Part shown: positions 1-6,079 of the stretch, one piece after another
Numbering within the stretch: position 1 is the first letter of the stretch
Layout of the letters: each line of letters begins with the position of its first letter
NCBI GenBank assembly: GCA_028289725.1
Contig: JANQOH010000438.1
Location: 1 to 7,247 of the forward strand
Source of the DNA: Alphaproteobacteria bacterium
Lineage (GTDB): Bacteria; Pseudomonadota; Alphaproteobacteria; UBA7887
Direction of reading: 5' to 3'
Length of the DNA stretch: 7,247 bases
Notes under the pieces: generated by a model
Database searches by the model: none
Seen by the model: only the letters and a program-made list of their open reading frames with translations
What the model was told of the DNA's origin: nothing
Position numbers and translations under genes: made by a program

Positions 1-455
1 ATTACCGCGAAGTGCAGGACAAACTCACCGCGGCGAAACTCGGCGAAGCGCTCGAGGTCGAGAGTAAGAGCGAACGCTTTTCGCTCATCGAACCGCCCGA
101 CGCGCCGATCGCACCAATCAAGCCCAACCGCCCGGCGATTTTGGTGCTCGGCTTCGTTCTGGCGATCGCCAGCGGCGTCGGCATGGGCGCCTTGCTCGAA
201 GCCGCCGACGGCCGGATCTACGGCTCGCAACAAATCTTCCGCCTGACCGGCGCGCCGCCGCTCGTGGTGGTGCCGCCGATCCGCACGCGCGCGGATGCCT
301 GGCGGGCGCGCGGCAAGGTCCTGGCTTGGCTGATCGGCATCATCGCGCTTGCCGCGGCGGCGCTGGCTATCGTCAACGTCAATGTCATGCCGATCGACGT
401 TTTGTGGGCGGTTGTTCTGCAAAAGCTAACGGCCTTCTTGCAGGCCGGAGCGTAA
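1..455 (+). CDS. Polysaccharide chain-length determinant (Wzz/GNVR family), 3' end only
   Basis: Only the last 150 residues are present; the frame is open at the left edge (first full codon at base 3) and ends at TAA 453-455, so no start is claimed. The first visible residues are the end of the periplasmic coiled-coil/GNVR region (YREVQDKLTAAKLGEALE), followed by the proline-rich stretch before the membrane (IEPPDAPIAPIKPNRP). A transmembrane helix follows at about visible residues 44-66. This order is the hallmark of the C-terminal end of Wzz-type co-polymerases, which span the inner membrane and set polymer length. A short cytoplasmic segment (GAPPLVVVPPI) resembles the region that in this family contacts a tyrosine kinase. 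It is followed by a second hydrophobic segment at about visible residues 105-126. The kinase gene begins 10 bases downstream, which supports a two-protein kinase/activator pair. Family assignment is firm; the exact subfamily cannot be judged from a fragment. Confidence 0.85.
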   Translation, partial: YREVQDKLTAAKLGEALEVESKSERFSLIEPPDAPIAPIKPNRPAILVLGFVLAIASGVGMGALLEAADGRIYGSQQIFRLTGAPPLVVVPPIRTRADAWRARGKVLAWLIGIIALAAAALAIVNVNVMPIDVLWAVVLQKLTAFLQAGA

Positions 456-465
456 CCGAGGCGCC

Positions 466-1287
466 ATGGCCATGGACCGTATTGAGAGAGCGCTGACCAA
501 AGCCAAGTCCGGGCAACGCGTTGTGCGTTTGCGCCCGGCCGCGCAAGCCGCGCCGCCCGCGCCGCCACCAACACCCGCCGCGAACGATACGGTGCGCAAC
601 AGCGCGACTGTACGCAGTTCGCCATCCGTTTTGAAACGCATGCGCGTGGTTGCGGCCACCCATGACAGCGTTGAAGCAGATCTATTTCGTATGTTGCGTA
701 CCCGCGTGCTGCAAAAATTGTCGCAAGCCAATCATCGGTCACTTGCCATCGTCAGCCCGAGCGCCGCGGCGGGGAAGACGCTCACCGCCGCCAATCTCGC
801 GACCAGCATCGCCAAGGACTTGAACCACACGGTGCTGCTTGTCGATCTCGACCTGCGCCGCCCGCGTGTGCACAGCTATTTCGGCCTACGTCCGGAACAC
901 GGCATCGCGGACTATTTGACCGGCAAGGCCGAGTTGACCGCCTGCCTGATTCATCCGGGCATTGAACGCCTGGTGCTGCTGCCGGGACGCGGCTCGCACA
1001 AAACGAGCTCGGAAATGCTCACCTCGCCACGCATGACGAGCTTGTCGAAAGAGCTGCGCGACCGTTACCTCGATCGCATCGTGGTCTACGATTTGCCGCC
1101 GTTGCTGACCACCGACGACGCCATCAGTTTTCTGCCGCAAGTCGAAGCCTGCCTGATGGTCGTGCGCGAAGGCGGCTCCACCAAGGGCGAATTGGAGCAA
1201 GCGCTCGCGCTCGTCGCTGACGCGAATTTGATCGGCACGGTGCTGAACGATTCAAACGAGAAAATTTCCAATCGTTATTATGGCTAA
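466..1287 (+). CDS. CpsD/CapB-like cytoplasmic tyrosine autokinase of exopolysaccharide/exosortase locus
   Basis: The 273-residue protein is a P-loop ATPase of the bacterial tyrosine kinase (BY-kinase) family without membrane helices, so it should need the adjacent chain-length determinant as membrane activator. Residues 24-40 form an Ala/Pro-rich linker. A DxxRxxR element (D72, R75, R78) matches the family's ExxRxxR oligomerisation motif with Glu replaced by Asp. Walker A is SPSAAAGKT (97-105), Walker A' is VLLVDLDLRRP (123-133, D127 and D129), and Walker B is VVYDLPP (206-212, D209). The tail ends NRYYG, giving just two clustered tyrosines (271-272) as candidate autophosphorylation sites. 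The start ATG 466 has GAGG at 458-461 only 4 bases upstream; the second Met codon at 472 has better spacing (10 bases) and is a possible true start. The family is clear; autokinase activity is inferred. It resembles kinases annotated as XrtA-associated. Confidence 0.88.
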   Translation: MAMDRIERALTKAKSGQRVVRLRPAAQAAPPAPPPTPAANDTVRNSATVRSSPSVLKRMRVVAATHDSVEADLFRMLRTRVLQKLSQANHRSLAIVSPSAAAGKTLTAANLATSIAKDLNHTVLLVDLDLRRPRVHSYFGLRPEHGIADYLTGKAELTACLIHPGIERLVLLPGRGSHKTSSEMLTSPRMTSLSKELRDRYLDRIVVYDLPPLLTTDDAISFLPQVEACLMVVREGGSTKGELEQALALVADANLIGTVLNDSNEKISNRYYG

Positions 1288-1340
1288 GTATGTCGGCTGT
1301 GGCCGCGATGGCGCCGCGAAGTGCGTGAAAAGTTCTGACC

Positions 1341-2288
1341 ATGTATGAAGAATATTTCGGCCTTCGCGAAAAGCCTTTTTCGCTGAACCCCGACCCCGGA
1401 TTTCTTTATTTGAGCGACCGGCATCGCACCGCGCTCAACGTGCTGGAATATGGCCTCACGCGCCAAGCCGGCATCGTCGTGTTGACCGGCGAAGTCGGCT
1501 CCGGCAAGACCACCTTGATCCGCCACTTTTTGGGCGAGGTTGCCGACGACGCAACCGTCGGAGTGATTACCAACACGCATCCCGCGCTTGCCGACTTGCT
1601 GAAATGGATCGCGCTCGCCTTCAAGCTCGATATGAAGGACAAGCCGCCTTTCGAGCTTTATCAAGACTTTCTCGCGTTTGTTGAAAGCCAATATGCCGAA
1701 GGCCGCCGCACGGTCCTGATTGTCGACGAAGCGCAGCATCTGAGCGTTGAGACGCTGGAGGAGCTGCGCATGCTGACCAACGTCAACGTCGACAAGGACA
1801 TTCTTTTGCAAACCGTTTTGGTGGGTCAGCCCGAACTGCTCGACACGCTCAAGCGGCCCGAGCTCAGCCAATTCGCGCAGCGCGTACTCGTCGACTATCA
1901 TTTGAGCGCGCTGAACTTCCCGGAAACCCGCGCTTACATCAACCACCGGACGCGCGTGGCCGGCGGCGCCGCCGACCTGTTCGCCCTCGAGGCGATCGGC
2001 GGCATTTTTTACATGTCCGGCGGGATCCCGCGCCTGATCAATTCGATCTGCGACATCGCCTTGGTATACGCCTACGCCGACGACAAGCGACAGGTCGATT
2101 TGGAAACCGTGATGGCGCTGATCGAGGACCGCCAATCCGGCGTCTCGCGCCTGTCCGGTGGCCGCGCGCAAGACGTAGAAATAGACAACATGATGGTCGC
2201 GATCTCAAAGTTCGTGTCCCAGGTTTCGCCCGTCTCGCGCGGCGGCGGCGCACAGCCCGTGAAGATCGCGGACAAACGCAGCCATTGA
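1341..2288 (+). CDS. ExeA/GspA-like AAA ATPase, XrtA/PEP-CTERM-system-associated type
   Basis: The 315-residue protein begins MYEEYFGLREKPFSLNPDP, the characteristic opening of the ExeA/GspA-like AAA ATPases, which fixes the start at ATG 1341 although the ribosome site is weak (a purine run, GAAAAG, 1327-1332). Walker A is GEVGSGKTT (50-58), Walker B is VLIVDEAQ (125-132), sensor-1-like VLVGQPEL spans 159-166, R181 in FAQRV is a probable arginine finger, and GGIPRLIN (227-234) is the sensor-2 region. Residues after about 266 form a low-complexity tail with no recognised domain and no membrane helix, unlike ExeA proper, which has a membrane segment and periplasmic domain. Members of this soluble subgroup are commonly found beside exosortase genes; what they energise there is not settled. 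It sits 53 bases after the kinase and 31 before the exosortase, consistent with one transcript. Confidence 0.9.
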   Translation: MYEEYFGLREKPFSLNPDPGFLYLSDRHRTALNVLEYGLTRQAGIVVLTGEVGSGKTTLIRHFLGEVADDATVGVITNTHPALADLLKWIALAFKLDMKDKPPFELYQDFLAFVESQYAEGRRTVLIVDEAQHLSVETLEELRMLTNVNVDKDILLQTVLVGQPELLDTLKRPELSQFAQRVLVDYHLSALNFPETRAYINHRTRVAGGAADLFALEAIGGIFYMSGGIPRLINSICDIALVYAYADDKRQVDLETVMALIEDRQSGVSRLSGGRAQDVEIDNMMVAISKFVSQVSPVSRGGGAQPVKIADKRSH

Positions 2289-2307
2289 CGTGATGGTTCG
2301 CAGACCC

Positions 2308-2312
2308 AGGGG
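2308..2312 (+). promoter_or_regulatory. Shine-Dalgarno site for the exosortase gene
   Basis: AGGGG lies 7 bases before ATG 2320 and supports that start over the in-frame Met codon at 2338 (Met7). It also overlaps a short upstream frame (2293-2319) whose TAA stop directly abuts the ATG. Confidence 0.6.
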
Positions 2313-2319
2313 CCTCTAA

Positions 2320-3924
2320 ATGGACGGGACCGCGGACATGAACGCCGCCTCGGGCCGCGCAACCGCCTTGAACGGCCATGTCATCGCGTGGGGCGTTTTG
2401 GCCGCGGCCGTTGCCATGGCCACGTTTGCATTTTCCGATAGTCTCGCGCGCATGGTCGGCAGTTGGTCGACCGACGAGTACAGCCACGGCTATTTCATCC
2501 CCTTGATCGCCGTGTTCCTGCTTTGGCGGAACGGTGTCACCACGCCCGGACGTGATACGCGCGGCGCCTGGCTCGGCGTGATTCTCGTGCTGATTGCATT
2601 GGGCATCGGGTTTGTCGGCACGCTGGGCACGATCTACATCGTCGTCCAATATGCATTTCTGCTCATGTTGATGGGCTTGGCACTCGCTTTTCTCGGCTGG
2701 CGCGCCATGAAACCGGCTTGGATCCCGATGCTCTATCTCGGGTTCATGATCCCGCTGCCGCAATTTCTGTATCAACGCCTTTCCTCGGAATTGCAGCTCA
2801 TTTCGTCCGAGATCGGCGTCGCGATCGTCCGGCTGTTCGGTATCAGCGTATTTCTGGACGGCAATCTGATCGATTTGGGCGCGTATCAGCTTCAAGTGGC
2901 GGAGGCTTGCAGCGGCCTGCGCTATCTGTTTCCGCTGCTCAGTTTCGGTTTCTTGGTGGCCTATCTATATCGCGGGCCTTTTTTTCAGCGCGCGGTGCTT
3001 TTGCTGTCCACGATCCCGATCACGATTCTGATGAACAGCGCGCGCATCGGCGTCATCGGCGTAATGGTCGACCGCTATGGCATCGAGATGGCCGAGGGCG
3101 TGCTCCACTTCTTCGAGGGCTGGGTCATCTTCATGACCTGCGTCGCGATCTTGTTTTTCGAGGTGTGGCTGTTCGCGCTTTTCCGCCGTGACGGAAACAG
3201 TTTCCTTGACAGCCTGCGCCTTTGGCCAGCGCCCGGCGTACAACGCGCGGCCGCCGAAGTCTGGGGCAACGCGCGCGTTTCGGCCCCATTCATCTGCGCA
3301 TTCGCCGTCATCGTCACGCTCTTGACGGCCACCCTCGCCGCCCCAGAGCGCGTCGAAGCGGCGTTGGATCGCCAGCCATTCGCCACTTTTCCCGACCAGC
3401 TCGCCGATTGGCGCGGCGCGGATCAAGTTCTAGAACGCCCAATCCTCGATGCGCTCAGCCTCTCCGACTATGTGCTCAGCGACTATCAGAATCAAAGCAC
3501 GCGGGGCCCGGTCAATTTCTATGTCGCTTATTATGAGTCTCAGACGTCGGGGCATGCGATCCACTCGCCGCAGTCGTGCATTCCGGGCGGCGGTTGGCAA
3601 ATCGCCGACCTGTCGCGCCACAACTTGGCAGGCCCGCAAGACGCCGCGCCACTCACCGTCAACCGCACGCTGATTGCCAAGGGGCAAGACCGGCAGCTCG
3701 TCTATTACTGGTTCGTTCAGCGCGACCGGCTGCTGACCAGTGAGTACGCGGTGAAGTGGTTCATTTTTTGGGACGCACTGACGCGCAACCGCACCGATGG
3801 CGCCCTGGTCCGTGTCGCCACGCCGGTCTTCGAGTCTGAGGACGTCGCACTCGCCGACGCACGCTTGGAGAGCTTCGTCGCCGCCATGTTGCCGCGGCTC
3901 GCACCGCATTTGCCCGAGGGATGA
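2320..3924 (+). CDS. Exosortase with fused C-terminal EpsI (DUF3485) domain
   Basis: Exosortases are polytopic inner-membrane transpeptidase-like enzymes proposed to cleave C-terminal sorting tails (PEP-CTERM and relatives) on exported proteins. Residues 1-290 carry the exosortase domain with about eight membrane helices. The expected catalytic residues are present: Cys197 in EACSGLRYLFP (195-205), Arg242 in NSARIGVIG (239-247), and His263 in GVLHFFEGW (260-268). After a linker and another helix (about 322-341), residues 345-534 match EpsI, with HSPQSCIPGGGW (415-426) and YYWFVQRDR (462-470). In many loci EpsI is a separate gene directly after the exosortase; here it is one 534-residue chain with no sign of a frameshift. 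A similar fusion is known in XrtD (VPLPA-CTERM) exosortases of Rhodobacterales, while the neighbouring kinase and ATPase are of the kind seen with XrtA, so the XrtA-versus-XrtD subtype is left open. No tailed substrate is encoded in the window. Confidence 0.93.
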   Translation: MDGTADMNAASGRATALNGHVIAWGVLAAAVAMATFAFSDSLARMVGSWSTDEYSHGYFIPLIAVFLLWRNGVTTPGRDTRGAWLGVILVLIALGIGFVGTLGTIYIVVQYAFLLMLMGLALAFLGWRAMKPAWIPMLYLGFMIPLPQFLYQRLSSELQLISSEIGVAIVRLFGISVFLDGNLIDLGAYQLQVAEACSGLRYLFPLLSFGFLVAYLYRGPFFQRAVLLLSTIPITILMNSARIGVIGVMVDRYGIEMAEGVLHFFEGWVIFMTCVAILFFEVWLFALFRRDGNSFLDSLRLWPAPGVQRAAAEVWGNARVSAPFICAFAVIVTLLTATLAAPERVEAALDRQPFATFPDQLADWRGADQVLERPILDALSLSDYVLSDYQNQSTRGPVNFYVAYYESQTSGHAIHSPQSCIPGGGWQIADLSRHNLAGPQDAAPLTVNRTLIAKGQDRQLVYYWFVQRDRLLTSEYAVKWFIFWDALTRNRTDGALVRVATPVFESEDVALADARLESFVAAMLPRLAPHLPEG

Positions 3925-3972
3925 CGCGCGCCATGGGTCATACGAGGGCGCCGATAAACGAGCAGCGACGGT

Positions 3973-3977
3973 AGGGG
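3973..3977 (+). promoter_or_regulatory. Shine-Dalgarno site for the sugar-phosphate transferase gene
   Basis: AGGGG sits 9 bases before ATG 3987, which fixes that start. The TAG at 3972-3974 that closes a 17-codon upstream frame overlaps this site. Confidence 0.6.
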
Positions 3978-3986
3978 CGCGCCGCG

Positions 3987-5615
3987 ATGCCACTCGTCGT
4001 CAGCTTTGTCATGGGCATCTTCATCACCACGGTGTTGATCCCGCCTTTGATGCAACTGGCCCATGGCCTTGGCCTGGTCGACACGCCCGGCGAACGCAAG
4101 ATTCATGTGCGCACGATCCCACGGGTTGGCGGCATCGCGATCGCGGCGGCCATTTTGGCCGCTGTGATCACCTGGATCCCGATCAATACGCTGATTGCCG
4201 GATGCCTGGCCGGCGGCGCGATCATATTGTTGGCCGGCATTTGGGACGACAGGCAACCCCTACCCTACCAATGGAAGTTTGCCGCCCAATGCGTCGCGGT
4301 CGCGGTCGCGATGGCCGGCGGCGTGCGCTTTGAAGTGCTGCCATTCTTCGGCCTGGAACCCGCGCCTGTTTGGATCGCTTACCCGGTCACCTTCGTGTTC
4401 TTGGTTGGCGTCACCAACGCGATCAACTTGTTCGACGGCCTGGACGGACTGGCCGGCGGCTGCATGTTGCTGACCCTTGGCGCCATCGCATTCCTCGACT
4501 ATCAGGCCGGCGGCTCGTTCGTCATGCTGGTCGCCCTCGCCGCCATGGGCGGCATCATCGGTTTCCTGCGCTACAACACCCATCCGGCGATCGTTTTTAT
4601 GGGCGATTGCGGCAGCCAATTGCTTGGCTATACCGCGGCCGTCTTAGCCATTGTCCTGGTCGAGCACACGCACAGCGCGCTCAATCCCGCGCTGCCGCTT
4701 TTGCTGCTGGGATTGCCCATTTACGACACGCTCACCGTCATGGGTCTACGCATACGTAAGGGTCTGTCGCCTTTCCGGCCCGATCAAACCCATTTGCACC
4801 ACAAATTGCTGCGCTTCGGCTTTCGCCACCACGAGGCGGTTGCCGTGATCTACGTCGTCCAAGCCGTGATGGTCGGCGCGGCGCTCGGCCTCGCTTATGC
4901 ATCCGACCTTTTGGTCGTGCTGACCTTTCTGGTCATCGCCGGCGGCCTGACCTTTTCGATCTATTTGGCGCGCGTCATCGAGTGGTCGCCCCATCCGGAC
5001 AGCGACCCACACACCGACAAACCGATCGAGCGGCGCAATTTGTGGCTTCGCCGCTGGCAAAACCTGTCTTCGGATGTCACGCAAGCCATCGCGATTGGGG
5101 TCTCGGTTTTCTTGGTCGCGGCGGCGCTGGTTGTGCCTGCGCCGACTGTCGACTCAGCCTGGGTCTTTCTCGCTGTCTCGGCCTTGTTGCTTGCCGCGCT
5201 ATTGATCGTGTCCGATTACGATAGCTCGCTGGCTCGGCTCGGCCCCTATTTCGCCGGTATCGCCATTGTCTATCACTTGTCGATCGACCCCGATGGCGCG
5301 CAGCAAATCAACTTTTTTGCAAACGCCTATTTGGCCGCAATACTGCTGTTCTTGGTACTTGGCGTACGGGTGACGCGGCGGACTCTGTTTCAAGTCACGC
5401 CGCAAGACCTGCTGGTCGCGTTCTTCGCGATCGCCTTGCCAAACCTGCCGTTGAGCGCCTTTTTCGGCTTCGAGGTCGGACCGGCGATCGTTCGCGCCCT
5501 GATACTCTTCTACGCCATCGAGTTCCTGCTGCGTCGTCCCGACGGGCGGCCGCGGCTGTTGATCTTGAGCAGCACGATCAGCCTGGCGCTGTTTGCCGTG
5601 CGAGGCTTGGCATGA
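3987..5615 (+). CDS. WecA/MraY-family polyprenyl-phosphate N-acetylhexosamine-1-phosphate transferase with C-terminal membrane extension
   Basis: Enzymes of this family transfer a sugar-1-phosphate from a UDP-sugar to undecaprenyl phosphate in the inner membrane, the first lipid-linked step of polymer synthesis. The sequence shows PGERKIHVRTIPRVGG (34-49) after the first helix and WDDR (86-89), the Mg-binding Asp pair. NAINLFDGLDGLAGG (144-158) holds N147, D150 and D153, MGDCGSQLLGY (205-215) holds D207, and THLHHK (268-273) is the histidine motif typical of the WecA branch. All known active-site residues appear intact. The sugar is probably GlcNAc or a related HexNAc, but the sequence does not prove it. 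WecA-type proteins are usually about 350-370 residues; this one has 542. After about residue 360 it adds around six hydrophobic segments with no recognised motif. It is in a 4-base ATGA overlap with the VanZ-like gene, indicating coupled translation. Confidence 0.92.
   Translation: MPLVVSFVMGIFITTVLIPPLMQLAHGLGLVDTPGERKIHVRTIPRVGGIAIAAAILAAVITWIPINTLIAGCLAGGAIILLAGIWDDRQPLPYQWKFAAQCVAVAVAMAGGVRFEVLPFFGLEPAPVWIAYPVTFVFLVGVTNAINLFDGLDGLAGGCMLLTLGAIAFLDYQAGGSFVMLVALAAMGGIIGFLRYNTHPAIVFMGDCGSQLLGYTAAVLAIVLVEHTHSALNPALPLLLLGLPIYDTLTVMGLRIRKGLSPFRPDQTHLHHKLLRFGFRHHEAVAVIYVVQAVMVGAALGLAYASDLLVVLTFLVIAGGLTFSIYLARVIEWSPHPDSDPHTDKPIERRNLWLRRWQNLSSDVTQAIAIGVSVFLVAAALVVPAPTVDSAWVFLAVSALLLAALLIVSDYDSSLARLGPYFAGIAIVYHLSIDPDGAQQINFFANAYLAAILLFLVLGVRVTRRTLFQVTPQDLLVAFFAIALPNLPLSAFFGFEVGPAIVRALILFYAIEFLLRRPDGRPRLLILSSTISLALFAVRGLA
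5602..5605 (+). promoter_or_regulatory. Shine-Dalgarno site inside the upstream gene for the VanZ-like gene
   Basis: GAGG, within the last codons of the transferase gene, is 6 bases before ATG 5612 and supports the overlapping ATGA start. Confidence 0.45.
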
Positions 5616-6019
5616 CGAGCGTGAGCACGCCCTATGTCCCGCCGCGCGGCTCTTGGACGGTATGGCCTTTGGTGCTCCTGTGGATGGCGACCCTGATCGT
5701 CTTGTCATCCAAGACCCTTGTTTCACCACCCATTAGACTCGCGTGCAGTGACAAAATCGCGCATGCCGGCGCCTATGGCTGTCTCGGCTATTTGCTCGCC
5801 TTCGCGCGCCTGCCCGCCGGCCGCGACTCGTGGGCGCGCGTCGCGTTGGTCACCGTCCTGGTGATGGCGTTCGGCATCCTGACGGAACTCTGTCAAAGCA
5901 CCTTGCCCCACCGCGACGCCAGCGCAGGCGACGTGGCGGCGGACGCGTTCGGCGGCTTCTTTGCGGCGGCGGCGACATGCGTCTATCGGCGGAACCGGCC
6001 GGTGAAAGAATCAGTGTAA
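5612..6019 (+). CDS. VanZ-family small integral membrane protein
   Basis: The 135-residue protein has four hydrophobic segments (about 15-32, 49-66, 74-91 and 106-122) and the VanZ-family pattern. A DKIAH element (D47, K48, H51) opens the second helix, and GILTELCQSTLPHRDAS (88-104) carries the family's Glu-x-x-Gln and Pro-x-Arg positions. GDVAADAFGG (106-115) carries the conserved Asp and Gly residues. The family is named after the teicoplanin-resistance protein VanZ, but most members sit in polysaccharide or envelope loci and their biochemical role is unknown, so no resistance phenotype should be inferred. The start overlaps the transferase stop as ATGA, pointing to co-translation and a shared task with the lipid-carrier step. 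The C-terminus is short and basic (YRRNRPVK), expected to be cytoplasmic. Confidence 0.85.
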   Translation: MTSVSTPYVPPRGSWTVWPLVLLWMATLIVLSSKTLVSPPIRLACSDKIAHAGAYGCLGYLLAFARLPAGRDSWARVALVTVLVMAFGILTELCQSTLPHRDASAGDVAADAFGGFFAAAATCVYRRNRPVKESV

Positions 6020-6079
6020 TTTCGTTCGCATGTCAACGCGCCGCTGGAAAGTACCGATTTAATTAGCGTGAGATCAAAA

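Noticed and set aside
1288..1340. GC-rich imperfect repeats in the kinase-ATPase gap as a terminator
   Set aside because: There is no stable inverted pairing and no following T-run.
1284..2171. 295-codon open frame on the - strand opposite the AAA ATPase
   Set aside because: It lies wholly antisense to a gene with intact family motifs, its translation shows no recognisable domain, and long antisense frames are expected in GC-rich coding DNA.
2038..2895. 285-codon open frame on the - strand across the ATPase-exosortase junction
   Set aside because: It overlaps two well-supported genes, and its composition is charged and low-complexity, as expected of a shadow frame.
3717..4256. 179- and 178-codon frames on both strands over the exosortase-transferase junction
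   Set aside because: Both overlap the conserved ends of real genes, and their translations are Arg/Asp-rich with no motif.
5994..6003. Perfect 10-base palindrome ACCGGCCGGT
   Set aside because: It lies within the end of the VanZ-like coding sequence, has no spacer or T-run for a terminator and is not repeated elsewhere that I can see.
6031..6063. Possible promoter TGTCAA / TTTAAT before the TPR gene
   Set aside because: The spacing is 21 bases and both boxes are imperfect, so it is not supported as a promoter.
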